Source: Anisodus tanguticus (taxonomy: Eukaryota; Streptophyta; Magnoliopsida; Solanales; Solanaceae). From it: 64,000 nt of DNA. Numbering within the stretch: the first letter of the stretch is position 1; each line of letters begins with the position of its first letter. The stretch covers positions 26,808,501-26,872,500 of the forward strand of contig CM067539.1 of NCBI GenBank assembly GCA_034509755.1, in the 5' to 3' direction. A program made the position numbers and the translations under genes. Shown here one piece after another: positions 11,671-23,800 of this stretch. Under the pieces are notes generated by a model, which saw nothing but the letters and a program-made list of their open reading frames with translations, made no database searches and was not told the DNA's origin.

Positions 11671-12440
11671 ACTTAATTGTTGGTCTCAACTGTGCTAGAA
11701 CTCCCTTCATATTCAGATCTACTTCGCTTATTGTGACTTGATTTTTCTGTGGGAACCTCCGAACCTAAAGGAGAATGAGATGATGGACTACATTGGTGGG
11801 GTGATGGAGGCTGGTATGATGGTTCATAGTGATTTGGTGCTATGAATGCATCATTGTTAGGATCATATGAAAAGTCTTCCATTCCGAAAGTTCTATTTTC
11901 TTCCCCATAAGTTGTTGCATCGGTATCATCAGCGCCCAATGCAATGGAGCCGTTCCCATTAGCAGTTACACCCCCAAAGACAATCTTCAAATCCTCATAA
12001 TCAACAACACTCTTTTCTCGAAGTTTTTTGTGACTTGGGTGGGACTAGCAAAGAACAAATTATTCATTGTTAATACATTGCAAATAATATATTGTACTAA
12101 ACTAGTAAACTATTAATATATTTAACAAATTATGAACTAAGCTCACCTTCAAGTAATCTTTCCATACTTCATCACTAGCAGTGAACGTCTTTGCAATTGG
12201 GTCTCACCCAAAGCCAGAGTTATTACGCATAAACGTAGACATCTTGTTATATTGCGTCTTAAGCCACTTCATTTGGCTCAAGTAATGATTATAGGTTTTT
12301 GGGAACCTAATTTTTACATCAATACGAGGAAGTATCACTCTTTCTACGTTTTGCTTGCTAAGTGACCCATTAGCATCACGCAATCCACTATTGATAGCAT
12401 CGACCAAGAGGTACAACAACTCATTGGTATCGTCTATGGT
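11671..12440 (-). pseudogene. Harbinger ORF1, Myb/SANT-like DNA-binding protein, broken
   Basis: The minus strand reads a Myb/SANT-like domain: LLYLLVDAINSGLRDANGSL, VERVILPRIDVKIRF and YNKMSTFMRNNSGFG. A TGA then stands where the family has Trp (GFG-W-DP), followed by IAKTFTASDEVWKDYLK. After a probable intron (about 12045-12144) the frame resumes with KIVFGGVTANGNGSIALG and a Ser/Pro-rich tail ending ETNN. ORF1 proteins of this superfamily bind the transposon ends with the transposase. The single Trp-to-stop change explains loss of function; other lesions may exist. Confidence 0.75.
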
Positions 12441-12833
12441 CCAAGATTCATAGTTCTCTTTCTCTTTGCCCTCCCTTTGTCATTTCCTTGTTGTGAATCC
12501 CCCATTAAATTACTACTACAATATATGTAAGAATTTATAAGTTATAAGAAATTTCTTATATTCTAAACATGCTCCAAACATAATATAAAATATCGACTAT
12601 TTAAACAATTTGAACAATAACACATATAATTTAATGGAAATATTGGACCAATAACACATATAAATTTAATGGCACAATAACACATATAGTAATCAGTAGC
12701 CAAATAATAACACATATAAATTTAATGGAACAATAACAGTAGACTCCACAATTCAGTAGCCAAAGGATTTATCAACAGATTGTGTCTATATATTTTGAGA
12801 CTTTGGCTATTGTTGATAATTTGGATCAAATCT

Positions 12834-13126
12834 AAAAGAATAGCTTTGTTTTCTTATTATCTCTTTATGTGCCTCTTTGCTTGTATCATTATATTTTCTC
12901 TTTTGCTAGAAACCCTAATCGTTTTTCAATGATTAAGGAATGGTGCAAAAACTAGTTGTTATTCTCTGTGATTCTTGCAAAAAGAATAGCTTTGTTTTCT
13001 TATTATCTCCTTATGTGCCTCTTTGCTTGTATTATTATATTTTCTCTTTTGCTAGAAACCCTAATCGTTTTTTCAATGATTAAGGAAAGGGTGCAAAAAC
13101 TATTTGTTATTCTCTGTGATTTTTGC
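12834..13126. repeat. 146-bp tandem duplication inside the Harbinger element
   Basis: Two copies of a roughly 146-bp unit (12834-12979 and 12980-13126) share the run AGAATAGCTTTGTTTTC and the rest of the unit with few substitutions. A second pair of direct repeats (AGACTCCACAATTCAGTAG at about 12741 and 13253) flanks them, so the area was built by nested duplication. Confidence 0.8.
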
Positions 13127-13813
13127 TAAAAAAAATTCAAATTATTTACGAGTTCATTATTATTGGGTTTCATGTAATAATGGTTTCGAAATATGCATTG
13201 TTATTGTGTCTATATCAACAGATCAAACCCAAACGAATTACATAATATCAAGAGACTCCACAATTCAGTAGTAAAAGGATTTATCATCAGATTCCTAAAG
13301 TAATCACGTTGCTTTGTAATAAAAAAGGACAGTCAAAGATACAAACATTATACTCGAACAACTAGACAGTGAAACTGTTTTTGTTCACGAACCCACAAAA
13401 CATGGAAAATGTAGCAGCATTACCTTGTTCAAGAAAAAAAGTTATTTATCTTCACAAAGAGTTGTTCATCTTTTCTAGATGACAAAAAGAAATATGTGAA
13501 AAGTCTGATGGGTTAGGGTGAGATTGTTTATAGGGTTTGATATTTATACCTCCCACTAAAAAGTCACACAAAATCCTAATTAAAAAAAGTCTTTCGGAAT
13601 TAGCAAGTTTTTGAATACCAAAAGACTTTTTGTTACTTATTTAAAATCCTGATTGAATACCACTATATTTGGACATCCTCTTTAGAAATTCATAATAGTC
13701 TTGATTAAATACCACAAGACTTGTTTAGATTATTTAAAAGTTTTAATTGAATTACACAAGACTTATTTATCCCAAAATAATCTTTTAAAATCCTAATTGA
13801 ATACACCCCTTAA

Positions 13814-14454
13814 AATTGGCTTTGCGTATATATTAATTTATATATTTAAGTAGTGCATGCACATTCGCTTATTTTCAAATGAGAAGTAAATGCTAGTGCG
13901 AAATCTAGCAAAATGTTTGCAGGTATTAATTGGTATGTTATATGTTGCTGATGGAACTGAAAAAGAAAAGCAGGCTGGTAAATTATTTTTATGAACAAGT
14001 AATAGATCATAATAATCTAGTAATTGAAATATACTGAGAAATCTAGCTTCTTTTATAAAAATCATAATAATCTAGTATTGAGAAGAAATAAAGGAGTAAC
14101 TTTTCTCTTGTTTTATTTTCCAAGAATATAGAAGCTAGGCCTATATATACTCTACTCTTGTACGGAATTATTTTTATTTTAACAATATGGCCAACTAATT
14201 ATTTATCTGCAAATCGTCTAAATTTGATTCACAAGTTCCACAAATATGCATACTTACATCGGATATTTACACCAAAATAGTTTTTAAAAAATTAAAGTAA
14301 AACTATATATTAGTACTTAGTTTATAATGTCATGTAAAAGGTATATATCTTATTTATTGGTTTGGACTTGTTGCTAAATTATATTAAATATAACCCCACA
14401 AGTCCTATTGTATATGATATTTTTGTTTAGGGTTAATAAAGGCAGCAAAGGGTG
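13814..14454 (+). other. CHMP7 upstream region
   Basis: AT-rich sequence between the Harbinger end and the CHMP7 start codon. An in-frame TAA at 14437 precedes the ATG. TATATATAC-like stretches (14143-14150) are present, but no promoter could be fixed. No other gene is seen. Confidence 0.4.
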
Positions 14455-17400
14455 ATGGAATATTTGAGGAAACAAGTAGCTGATTGGGACGACGAAGTGA
14501 AGTGCATTTCCAGATTCAAAGCATTCAGCGGTCAAAGAAGTGATTGGGAACCCCTATATGTTTTCTGGAGGGATTTGATACTCAAAGTCGCTCGACACCT
14601 TCACATCTTCATTATTCGTCCTTCTCAGGTGAAGATTTGGTTCAACCGAGGAGGTTTGGTTCCTTTGTGCCTCGACCAAGTACTGGTATGTGCCAGATTG
14701 TTTTTGGTGGGTTTCGAAATGTATTGCATAAGAAAATATTCCCTCTATCCCATAATACTCGTCAAGTTTCACTTTTTAAGAGTAAAACTACTTCAACTTT
14801 GACCGATGTTTTAAGATGCATCTTTTTTACCATATTGATACAAGAAGAATTGAAACTTTTGTTTAGTTTTTGAATATCTAAATTTTAATTTTAAAATCTT
14901 AAATTAGTTTAATCCAATTTAGCTTAGAAGATTGGTCAAATTGATTCTCGAAAAGCAAAACGTGACAGCTATTATGGGATGGAGGGAGTATTTTTCCAAG
15001 TTATCTTGCGATTTTTTGTTGGGGATGGGAAGGGGAATAAAGGTAGTAGTGGAAGGTGGGAATCTTAGCAGTTCAACTTGAAGTTGATATCCTCAAGTTT
15101 GAGTCTCTACTGTATATCAGTGTGTTAGTATTCTAAAAATAAAGGTAAAATATGGGTCGAGCTCGTCGTACGGGGCTTGCCTAGTGCGAGTTATCTCTCC
15201 TGTGTGGTTTGTGGTCTATTGCACAAGAGCGAGGTTTATCCTGTGCGAACTCAAAGAGTAGCAGCTGCGTGCTCCCTTATCATTAAAAAAATAAAGGTAA
15301 AAAGATAAAAATAGTGCTTTGCATGGTAGCCAATGGTTATTCTCTCCAATGTCAAGAAAGATTTCCACAAGCAAGGCACATAAGTGAGGAATCAGGTAAC
15401 TGAGAGAGGAGTTAGATTGTGTGAGTGATTCATAATTGGAGATAAACGATAGAAGAAACCCAATCTGATAACGCAAAAGAAGAGTCTGCAATAAAATTCT
15501 GATAAGAATTGGCAACAAGGTCACTTTCTGCATTATTGAAATAGTAGAAAGAATGATAATTATGGAAGACTAAGGTTCTAACCATTAGAGGCCAAAAAAG
15601 TGACTTCTTTCCATTTGCTTAAGCATGGGTGGATAGAGTTATCTAGTACATGTATTGGTGGGAGAATGCATAAATCTGGTGAAACTGTTGAGGTCAGTGC
15701 AACCTGGTTCAGGCACCACTGTTCAAAAATAGAGGCTAAAAGGCGTAGTATTAGGATTTCGGTGAATGGTCTCTGAGGAGGATGGAAGGAATTTGGGGGG
15801 AAATATTTGGTGATAATAGAGAAAGTTAGCTTCAGAGATTGTGCTAGAAGAGGAAGGCTTGGTATAGAGCAATGAGTGATGACAAACTTATTTTGGAGAC
15901 CTCTATCAGATGGTAAATTAGGAAAAGAGTATCTGGTCAGACTACGGGAAGCTCAGATGCCTGATAGAAAGGATGTTGATTCCCAATTGGAAGTTGTGAT
16001 TCTCTAATGGTGGTTATCCATCAAATTTAAGCATGGAAAAATGAATGAGATCTTAAAATAACCCTGAAGAAGGTTCTAATAATTTTATCACCATCAGCTG
16101 TGATTTATTAGAGGCCTGAAGGATAGAGGGGATCTTTCACTAGTCTATCTGGTCTTTTTTTTATTCTTATTTTTGCATACTCTGTTGTACGTGGGTTTTA
16201 CCCTGGCCTTTTGTTCTTTCTGATACACAATCTCTTTAGCAGGAAAATATACCAAAATAATATTAATTGAACAGTGTTCTTAATCATCAAAAGAGATTGT
16301 AAGAAAATGATCTTAAAATCCAATAAGTTGAACAGTGTTACCAGTTTTAAATGTAAAGTTTAAAGATTTACGCTGGAATTGAAATTCTTTCCTGCCCCAT
16401 GCATTTGTATGAACACACAATGCATCAGCCAGCGGCATGACTATACTGTTCTTTACATGCAGCTTGAAATGTATACTGCTGGTGAACTAATGCGGAATGT
16501 GGGAGTCACTGATCCAGCTAGTGGGTGGGTTTCTCAAATTTTGCAGAGAGTAGTAAATTTGGGAGGTCTGCTGAGACCTTCTACTCAAGAAAAGCTTGTC
16601 GAAGACTATTACATAATTCCTGCGTTACTGAAGGTATTTGTTTTTTGTTCTTAAATTAATCATTGATATTATTCATCTTTATGTACCAGATTTGGAGGGG
16701 ATGTCATAAATCTATCAAGTTTAAACTGGTCCTTCCAGAAAGACTGAGTAAAACTAGATCTGTTAATTATAAAATAAACAGGCTAGTGGAAATATGAATG
16801 GTCTTAACTCAATCATTGCCTATGTCAGGTAGTCTGTGACTATTTCCTATACTACATGATGCTAAATGTCGTCTTTGTTCTTGCTTTCTTTTTGTGCTTT
16901 CATTGATTTCTGTTCGTTTGCTTCTTGCCCCTCCGTCCCATGGTTTTCCTTAATTTGTTTCTTGGCTCTATTTCATGTACTTCCCTTTTGAGATAGCCCT
17001 AGTAATCATTTCATTTCATTGTAGTTCTCTTGGTTCATTGGATTTTCTAATCTTTCAACCCGCCACCCCACAAAAAAAAATTAAACTAGGAAAAGGCTCT
17101 TCAAGTGGTCCAAGCGTTATCTGAAAGCCACTGGACAGCTTCATGTGTAATTACATGGAGAAAGTTCCAGGAAGTTTCTGGCGGATTGAAGGAAGCTCAT
17201 GCAGTCTTGAATCACTTGTGTGAACACGGGAAAGCAAAGTACCTTGTAACAAACAAGAAGGACTTAACGGAGGTAATGTTAGTTGGAATACTGTTTTCTA
17301 TTTACATTCATGTATCAATACTATGTTTGATTCTACGAAGGGAGTAGAAAGGGTGAATGAAAGAGAAACTCATCACTTCCCGTTGAAATACTCGTCATCA

Positions 17401-19153
17401 TTTATGGCTAGTTATTTGGTAAGATTGGAAGGGAAATCAAAGAGACGTGCTTTTCTGTCCATTTTCATAGTTATATGCTACCCCTCAGTTTTAACCTTCC
17501 TTCTCCTTTTACTTTCTTGTATAGCAAGGGAAATAACCCTTGCCTCTTCTCGTTTACTTTTTCTTCTTTCACCTTCCCCTTGGTTCACCAATCTTTGAAC
17601 ACTGCTAGTAATATGGATGGATGTAGTTTTTCCATACAGGGAGTGAAAGTCTCGCTTTCAGCAAGAGCACTTTCTGGCACAACAAGTCTAGATTTTGATG
17701 TGCTGCATTTGATTTGGACAGTAGAAAAACTTGAGCGTCAGCTTAATGTGATAGATCAACGCTGGGAAAGGTAAGGACTATCATCCTCCATTATTAAATG
17801 CTAATACAATGGAGGAGATTCCACCAATAAATGCTCCTGTCATGTAAATCCCCAAAAATAATTGCTTCATCCAAAAAAGGAAAATACAAAAATACGTGTT
17901 TTTCCTGCCGCCAGAATAGGGCTAGAATGCCCAAAAATTTTGACTTAGTCTTGTTGCGAAGTGCTGACAAATTATAATAGCTTTAATTGGGGCTCATATA
18001 GGTACTGTTCGTCAAAGTTAACCAAAATAACTAGGATACTTGTTCTATGCGCAGGTCTAGAGCATCGGCTTTAGCTTCTCTCAAACTTGGGAACAAACAG
18101 GTGGCTCTAAAGTGTACAAGGGAGATGAAGCTGGCTTCTTTGAGTAGAGAAAAATGTACAACACTTTTAAACCGAGTGGAGGAAATCCTTGCAGTAATTG
18201 CTGATGCAGAAGCCTCAAAGGAGGTTGAATGATATTATATTATGTGAAACTGTGCTAAGTCTAATACAAAATTGACAAGTTACAGATGACCTTATTAACC
18301 CATTTTGAACTGATTTGACAACTCTAAACTTAACCCTGACTAATGGCAGATTGCTGAAGCCATTCGGATTGGCACACAGGCTATTAAGGAAAATGGAATC
18401 AATTATGACGAAGTTGAGCTGTGTCTACAGGAGCTGAATGAGTGTATTGAATCGCAGAAGCAGATTGATGAAATTCTAGGTAGTTTTACACTCCGAAATC
18501 TGTCACTTTCTTACCAGATATTACAACTCAAGAGAAAACATATATAGTTTAACTCACTTGGTAAGCATGGTAGTGAATATTCGTATATACTATTCACTGA
18601 AACCAATAACCAATAATGGATCGAACCTGTTTTTGGAAACATCTGTCCCAGTTTTTTAACTGATGGACAATGATGAACCTTTAGGTTAATATATAATCTC
18701 AACTTGGTATCAGGGACTTCTCTTCATATGGCCTTTGAGCATGAAGATATTGCCTCATAAACTGATAAACTGAACAATGTGAACATATCATATCAATCTG
18801 ATTAACTCTTATGAGTAATGAGTTTAGCTGGGATTGTTTGCGTACTAAATTACTAGTTGTCTGGCTCCTCAGGATCAAATGCTGCAGGTGCAGAAATTGA
18901 GGATGAAGATATTGAAGATGAACTGAAGAAGCTAGAGCTGAGTTTTGTTGAGGTACCGACTCAAACATCCACCAGTCATACTAGGGTGGATGCTGTAGTA
19001 GCAGGAGCTCAGGAAAGTGCCGATGCACTGAGTGACTCTCTTTCAAACCTTCATCTCACAAACCATGCTAGGAAGGACCTGGAGGCAGAACATGCTATGG
19101 AACCTCTGGGTGCCGTGTCAAATGATGTCAATCGTGAAGCTGCTCTGGCATAG
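14455..19153 (+). CDS. CHMP7: CHMP7-like ESCRT-III subunit, 7 coding exons, complete
   Basis: Exons are 14455-14685, 16463-16633, 17090-17272, 17640-17770, 18055-18223, 18350-18479 and 18873-19153. Phases are consistent and give 431 codons. The N-terminal half (DWDDEV, RFKAFSGQRSDWEPLY, FWRDLILKVARHL, RGGLVPLCLDQVL) is the winged-helix, VPS25-like part of plant CHMP7. The C-terminal half from exon 4 is a Snf7-type helical core (LARALSGTT-like start, KLERQLNVIDQRW, QVALKCTREMKLASLS) ending in an acidic tail (EDEDIEDELKKLELSF). CHMP7 recruits ESCRT-III at endosomes and, in animals, at the nuclear envelope. The first ATG is chosen because a stop lies just upstream in frame. Exon 5 ends at a weak donor (GTTGAA). 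Intron 1 holds a MITE and a SINE. Confidence 0.9.
14739..14988. mobile_element. Stowaway-type MITE in CHMP7 intron 1
   Basis: The ends are inverted (TTCCCTCTATCCCATAATA on the left against CTCCCTCCATCCCATAATA read inward from the right) and flanked by the TA dinucleotide target at 14737-14738 and 14989-14990. At 250 bp with no coding sequence, this is a typical Stowaway of the Tc1/mariner superfamily. Confidence 0.85.
15135..15302 (+). mobile_element. SINE in CHMP7 intron 1 with target duplications
   Basis: A body of about 135 bp (15151-15285) rich in GC, with the Solanaceae SINE-like text TTTATCCTGTGCGAACTC and GTAGCAGCTGCG, ends in a short A-rich tail. It is flanked by direct repeats AAAATAAAGGTAAAA (15136-15150 and about 15288-15302). 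The repeat length and A-tail indicate LINE-type retrotransposition. The 5' part lacks a clear A/B box pair, so the copy may be 5' truncated. Confidence 0.7.
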
Positions 19154-19320
19154 CCAATTGCAGTTAGGATTTTGTTCTGTCATGCCTGGTAGTCGATGCC
19201 ATAATTGATAGTCTGCGCGCCTTTGGTCTACAGGGATCACGACACAATTGATGTGTGAAACACTGTCAATATGAGATTATGAGTTGACATGTTAATGATA
19301 TCCTTGTATATTATCCAAAA

Positions 19321-19568
19321 GTACTCCATCTGTTTCAATTTGCGTCTTTTCTTCTTAATATGTTTTAAAAGAATGTACCTTCTATATTTACTAAGTTTTC
19401 AATTTGAATACTCTCATTTTACCTTTAGCAACACTCCTTTGTAAAAATGATATGGAAATGCCAAAACCGTAAGATTTAAGGTGTTTTTGGTATGTTATAT
19501 ACCTTTAGTTTAAAACAATACGAAGATTTGTCTAATCAAATCAAGATACATAAAATGAAGGGATGTAG
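19321..19568. mobile_element. diverged Stowaway-like MITE 3' of CHMP7
   Basis: The left end (TACTCCATCTGTTTCAATTT) is Stowaway-like, and the right end, read inward, is a degenerate match (CTACATCCCTTCATTTTATG). A short direct repeat with CTAATCAAATCAAGATACAT recurs at about 19532 and 19602. Confidence 0.45.
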
Positions 19569-19631
19569 TTCAAATCTATTTTTTTACACTTTAATTTTTT
19601 ATCTAATCAAATCAAGATACATAAAATGAAA

Positions 19632-19829
19632 TGAAATGAAGTGATCCCTAAGTCGAAGAAGCGTCAGATAGACATGTCAAATGATGTCAATGCTGGGGAA
19701 TCTATGGGCGACATGTCCAATGATGTCAATCTTGAAGTTGAGGCTATCATTTATGTGCAGCTTGTTGAGTCTAAATTCTCCCAAAATGAAGCACTTCCCT
19801 GGGTTGTAAAAATTCCTCACGTGCTGTGA
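19632..19829 (+). pseudogene. SNDVN-repeat fragment resembling the CHMP7 C-terminus
   Basis: An open stretch encodes MSNDVN twice (MSNDVNAGESMGD then MSNDVNLEVEA) within 70 bp. The genuine CHMP7 tail 500 bp upstream ends VSNDVNREAALA, so these are duplicated pieces of the last coding exon. I see no splice acceptor that would clearly join it to CHMP7. It may be a remnant of a once longer tail, cut off by the stop at 19151 and the MITE between. Confidence 0.5.
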
Positions 19830-20817
19830 TAGTTAAATGTGCTAGTTCAGATTTCTGTTGTAAGTTGTAACAATGAAACATTTATACATGAGGTCCTTGC
19901 ACAAATTATTTCTTCAAACTCATCTTCATTTGCAACGACTCTTTCCACCTTTTTGTTCAACTCTCACTATAACATTGTCAACCTCAAGTAGAAAATCTTG
20001 TTAAGGGAGTAAATACAGCTTCTAACATAATTGAAAAGGCTATGTTTAACTTAGAACTACTTTGATCTTTTTCCAATTTTAACCTTGTAAACAATTGGTC
20101 ACAAACATTTCGATGCCTTATTAATGGCCCTTGTATTAATGGTTCTGAAAAATATGAAGTATAGGTAACCATGGATGCGATGCATTTTTACCCAAGTACC
20201 AAACACGTGACTAATCAAATATGAAATCTGCTACAATCTCCTATGAAGTTTTGCATTTGAGTCATTTTTCCAAATGAATTATTTTAAGCAACCTTTTGAT
20301 TATATTAATGAAAGAAGCTATTTTGACAATTAAAGAATCTCATTTTCAAATATCTGAAATTTGAGTATTGTATTCTAAGCACGTAAGCTACTCTTTTATA
20401 CACAATATAACCTTCTCTCTATACAACCCTCAGTATTTTGAATAATTCAAGGATCGTGAACCAAAATCATTAGCTCGTGAGAATTTAACTATGATAATGA
20501 CCATTTGTCCGAGTCATTAGCTAAAACTGAGCCTGTCATCTGACACTTGGAACCAACATAATCAGGGCTATCTCTAATTTTATCACACAGGCTACATAAA
20601 AGGATTCCAGGAATTGCGTTTCTGTAAAATGTTGATAAGAGCATCTACTGCGTACTAGGCTACTAGCTAGTGAACTAAAGTTAAAATAGACGGCATAAGC
20701 ACTAAAAAGAAAAAAGAATCCACTCCTTGGAGAATAATGTAATAGCCACTCTTTACCACGCTTTAGAGACACTGCTGAAAACGGTCGTCTGAAAATCCAT
20801 GAGACCGATACCATATA
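19830..20817. other. CHMP7-ASY3 convergent intergenic region
   Basis: AT-rich DNA between two genes that run toward each other. It must contain the poly(A) regions of both. No gene, tRNA or repeat structure was recognised. Confidence 0.5.
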
Positions 20818-23800
20818 TCAACCAAGAACACCCTCTTTTAGACATTCAGCAACCACAAATTTCAGCTGACGCATCTTCTCCTTTGCCGCCTGCATAAACA
20901 AAAAGGTTGCAGTCAGAGCATAAGTGACACTCATTCTATATCCTCCGGAATTGAAAGTCAATGAAGTTCTCCAGCTACTTTAATGTGGCAAAACTAATTT
21001 TCTGATTTTGCTGTTATAGTTATTAAAGTTTTAGTTACTTTAATATGATAAAAAAAAAATAGTTGACTTCAATTGATATAATGAGTAAAATACAGTGATC
21101 ATACATTAAAATTAACCGCTCCGTGGAAAACATGACAATTGACATGGACCAATGCATTTAATATACAACAATTTGACTCTTAAAGTCTCCATTGCTTTAT
21201 TTAGCACATGATTCATTTTTATCAAGCAATGGCAACTTGAAATCGTATACATGGTAGATAATCGAAACCACTATCCAAGTGTATAAAATGTATAAAGAAG
21301 ATAATCTGCTGAGCACCATTCACACCACATTCTAGTCGGTTAGGCTTGGGAGTTTTATGTGTGTGGGTGCGTGGGTGGGTGGGGGTGGGGGGGGGGGGGG
21401 GGGGCATAGCTGAATGCAAAGATATCTTCCAAATTGTGAGTGAAAAATACTTACATGGTTGATCGAAGAAACCCGTCTTTCAGCATTGTCAAGCTGAGTC
21501 TCAATTGCTTCTTCCACTTCCAAAAGTAGCTTCTTATTTGATGCTTCTACAGTACGAAAATCAAATATCGGTATTTAGCTTGTACTCATATTAACAAGGA
21601 CAATTCCAATATATAATTGCAGATCCCATCAATGTTTAGTGACACAAAATGTATGTGCAGCAAAAGCCTAAGCAGCAATACGTCATGGGAAACTTAACAT
21701 ATTGCTTAGTAGCAAAGAAATGACATGCTTGTCATCAACTACTGGCCTTCCGGTAGTGTAGATGCTTTAAGGTGCAGTAGAGGAAATTTTATTCAAGATA
21801 TAGACAATTACTGGATCCAAATAAATAATTATACTTTAGCAAAATTCATAGAAGATCTTGCCATACTTCTCTTTTCCACAGTTGCTTTCACTTCGACTTC
21901 ATGTGCTTCTAGAGATTCAAGTGTGCTCTTGCAATCCTGGAGATGCTGATTGACCTCTTCTTTAAATTTTTCGTATATGGCATTCAGATGTTGTTGTTTC
22001 TCTGCAGTGTAATTCAGAGTATTTAATTTTCAAAAAAGAGAAAGAACCATGTAGCCCTCAAAAAGAGGAAATCAGAGAAAACTCGAGAAAGAAACATAGA
22101 AGAGCCAAATTTCCATGTGCATTTGCATTTGTAGAAGATGGAATTAATTCCACAAGCTCATCACGTTAAGAAACAAAATTCCGTATAATCAAAACTGCTA
22201 CTAGATGAGAAAAATGAGACTAATCATGCTGGGATTTATGGCACGCAAAACTAATGGATCCTCTCAATGTGATAGTTAACATTGTACCAGAACTCACACA
22301 TGCAGAATAATACTCAGTCCTATGGGCTCTGGCAAAGCTTAGAACATGTTACAGAGAGAACAACGTTTCCATGACATAAACAAATAGGAAGTATCAGAAT
22401 TAAGCTGCTTCAGGCACTCTAATTTTGAACAAAATGCTACCGTGTTCTAGAAGAACAACAGAAGCAGTAGATATCAAGCAAATTGTCAAATATTTTGTTA
22501 AAAAGTTACCTTGAAGCACTTCTTCTACATGCTTTCCCTTTGATTTATTCAGGTTGGTTATCCTCCCCCTGGAACAGAGCAAAGCCATACTTAAAGAGAC
22601 AGACTCTTTCAAATTGTTACTTCCATTTTATACTACTTACATGTCTGCTTGAATCTGAAATTCAGCATTCTGCAACTGCATATGTATTTTCTCAGCAACT
22701 GACTTCAGGATCTCAGCAGACCTTTGGTTACTCACAGACTTCAGTTTGGTTCTAACTTTCTCTAACGAGAAAGCAAATAAGCTGATGGCACTGCAAAGTG
22801 ATATTGAAGCTCAACGAAATTTTGAAAAAGAAAAACTCCATGCTGGAGGATTTTTAGTTCATTTACTCGGAAAGATAACTCTGTGCTGAAGAAAGCTTTT
22901 AATTCGTTTACTTAGAAAAAGCAAGAAGTACCTAGTTAGCGCATCTTCTTCATTCTGTTCTAAATGCCTCTCAACCTTCCTACAATCAGTTCCTGTTGAA
23001 TTCACATGGAGCAGAGAGAGAGAGAGAGAGAGTCTTTAGGGAATGATCAACTGGAAAGGAATAAGTAAATTTAAGGAATAACAAAAAGATCCATCAGACA
23101 AGCATAGAACTTGAACTGATAGGCATAAACCTTTAGAAGAGGCTGCAGCACCACTAACTCCAGAAAGATTAGCACAACCTTTGTTGAAGAGCCTTTTGTT
23201 TGGTCGAGGAGCCTGTTGTTCCCTGGTATTACCAATTTCAGGAGACAGTGGTGACTGTATACCAGCTGCATAGACATCATAAAAGTAATGAGAATAACTG
23301 ATTTTGCTTCAGTCAACAGGGAGGCTCGATCAAAAGACCACGTACTTCTAAGAAGATTCATTCTATGTTAAGATGGTCAGCAGAACAACCTAATTGCTAA
23401 TCAAAGGTCAGCTAGAAGTCCCACACAATGCTCCTCCAGTCACCCAGAAGATCAATCAAATGATATTCATTTTTTTAAAAAAAGGATCAATACTAAGCTA
23501 TATCAATTTTTCAGGTAACAGGCAACAAGTTCTAAATTCTGTAAGTTTTGGTGAAGAATCTACAGAATTTCAAGTGGCAAAAGTAACACTCTCTGGATCT
23601 TAAAAGTTCCCTCAAGACTACAAACTCCAAGCAGTTGATGCATAAAATCTTATATGCATCTCTTCAATATCACCAATGTATGGTCATTCTAAACTAGAGC
23701 AGATCAACAGAAATGACAAAAGGGATCAGTATCTTACTACTCAAGCAAAACGCTGACATATCTTACCTCTCAAACTACACCTCAATGATAAGATATAAAT

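Larger units (their letters stand above)
9053..13810 (-). mobile_element. PIF/Harbinger DNA transposon, full length, with TAA target duplication
   Basis: Terminal inverted repeats of about 50 bp are nearly identical. The left end begins AGGGGTATTCAATTAGG and the right end, read inward, begins AGGGGTGTATTCAATTAGG, so they differ by a 2-nt indel. The flanks are TAA at 9050-9052 and 13811-13813, the 3-bp target typical of PIF/Harbinger. Inside, on the minus strand, are the two genes this superfamily carries: a Myb/SANT-like ORF1 and a DDE transposase. Both contain nonsense codons, so the copy is not autonomous. It sits between COQ8 and CHMP7. Confidence 0.93.

Noticed and set aside
14544..14873. 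Second frame over CHMP7 exon 1 and intron
   Set aside because: Runs through the exon in the wrong frame and into the Stowaway MITE.
21222..21523. Proline-rich minus frames
   Set aside because: They translate the G-run and GT tract in an ASY3 intron; low complexity only.
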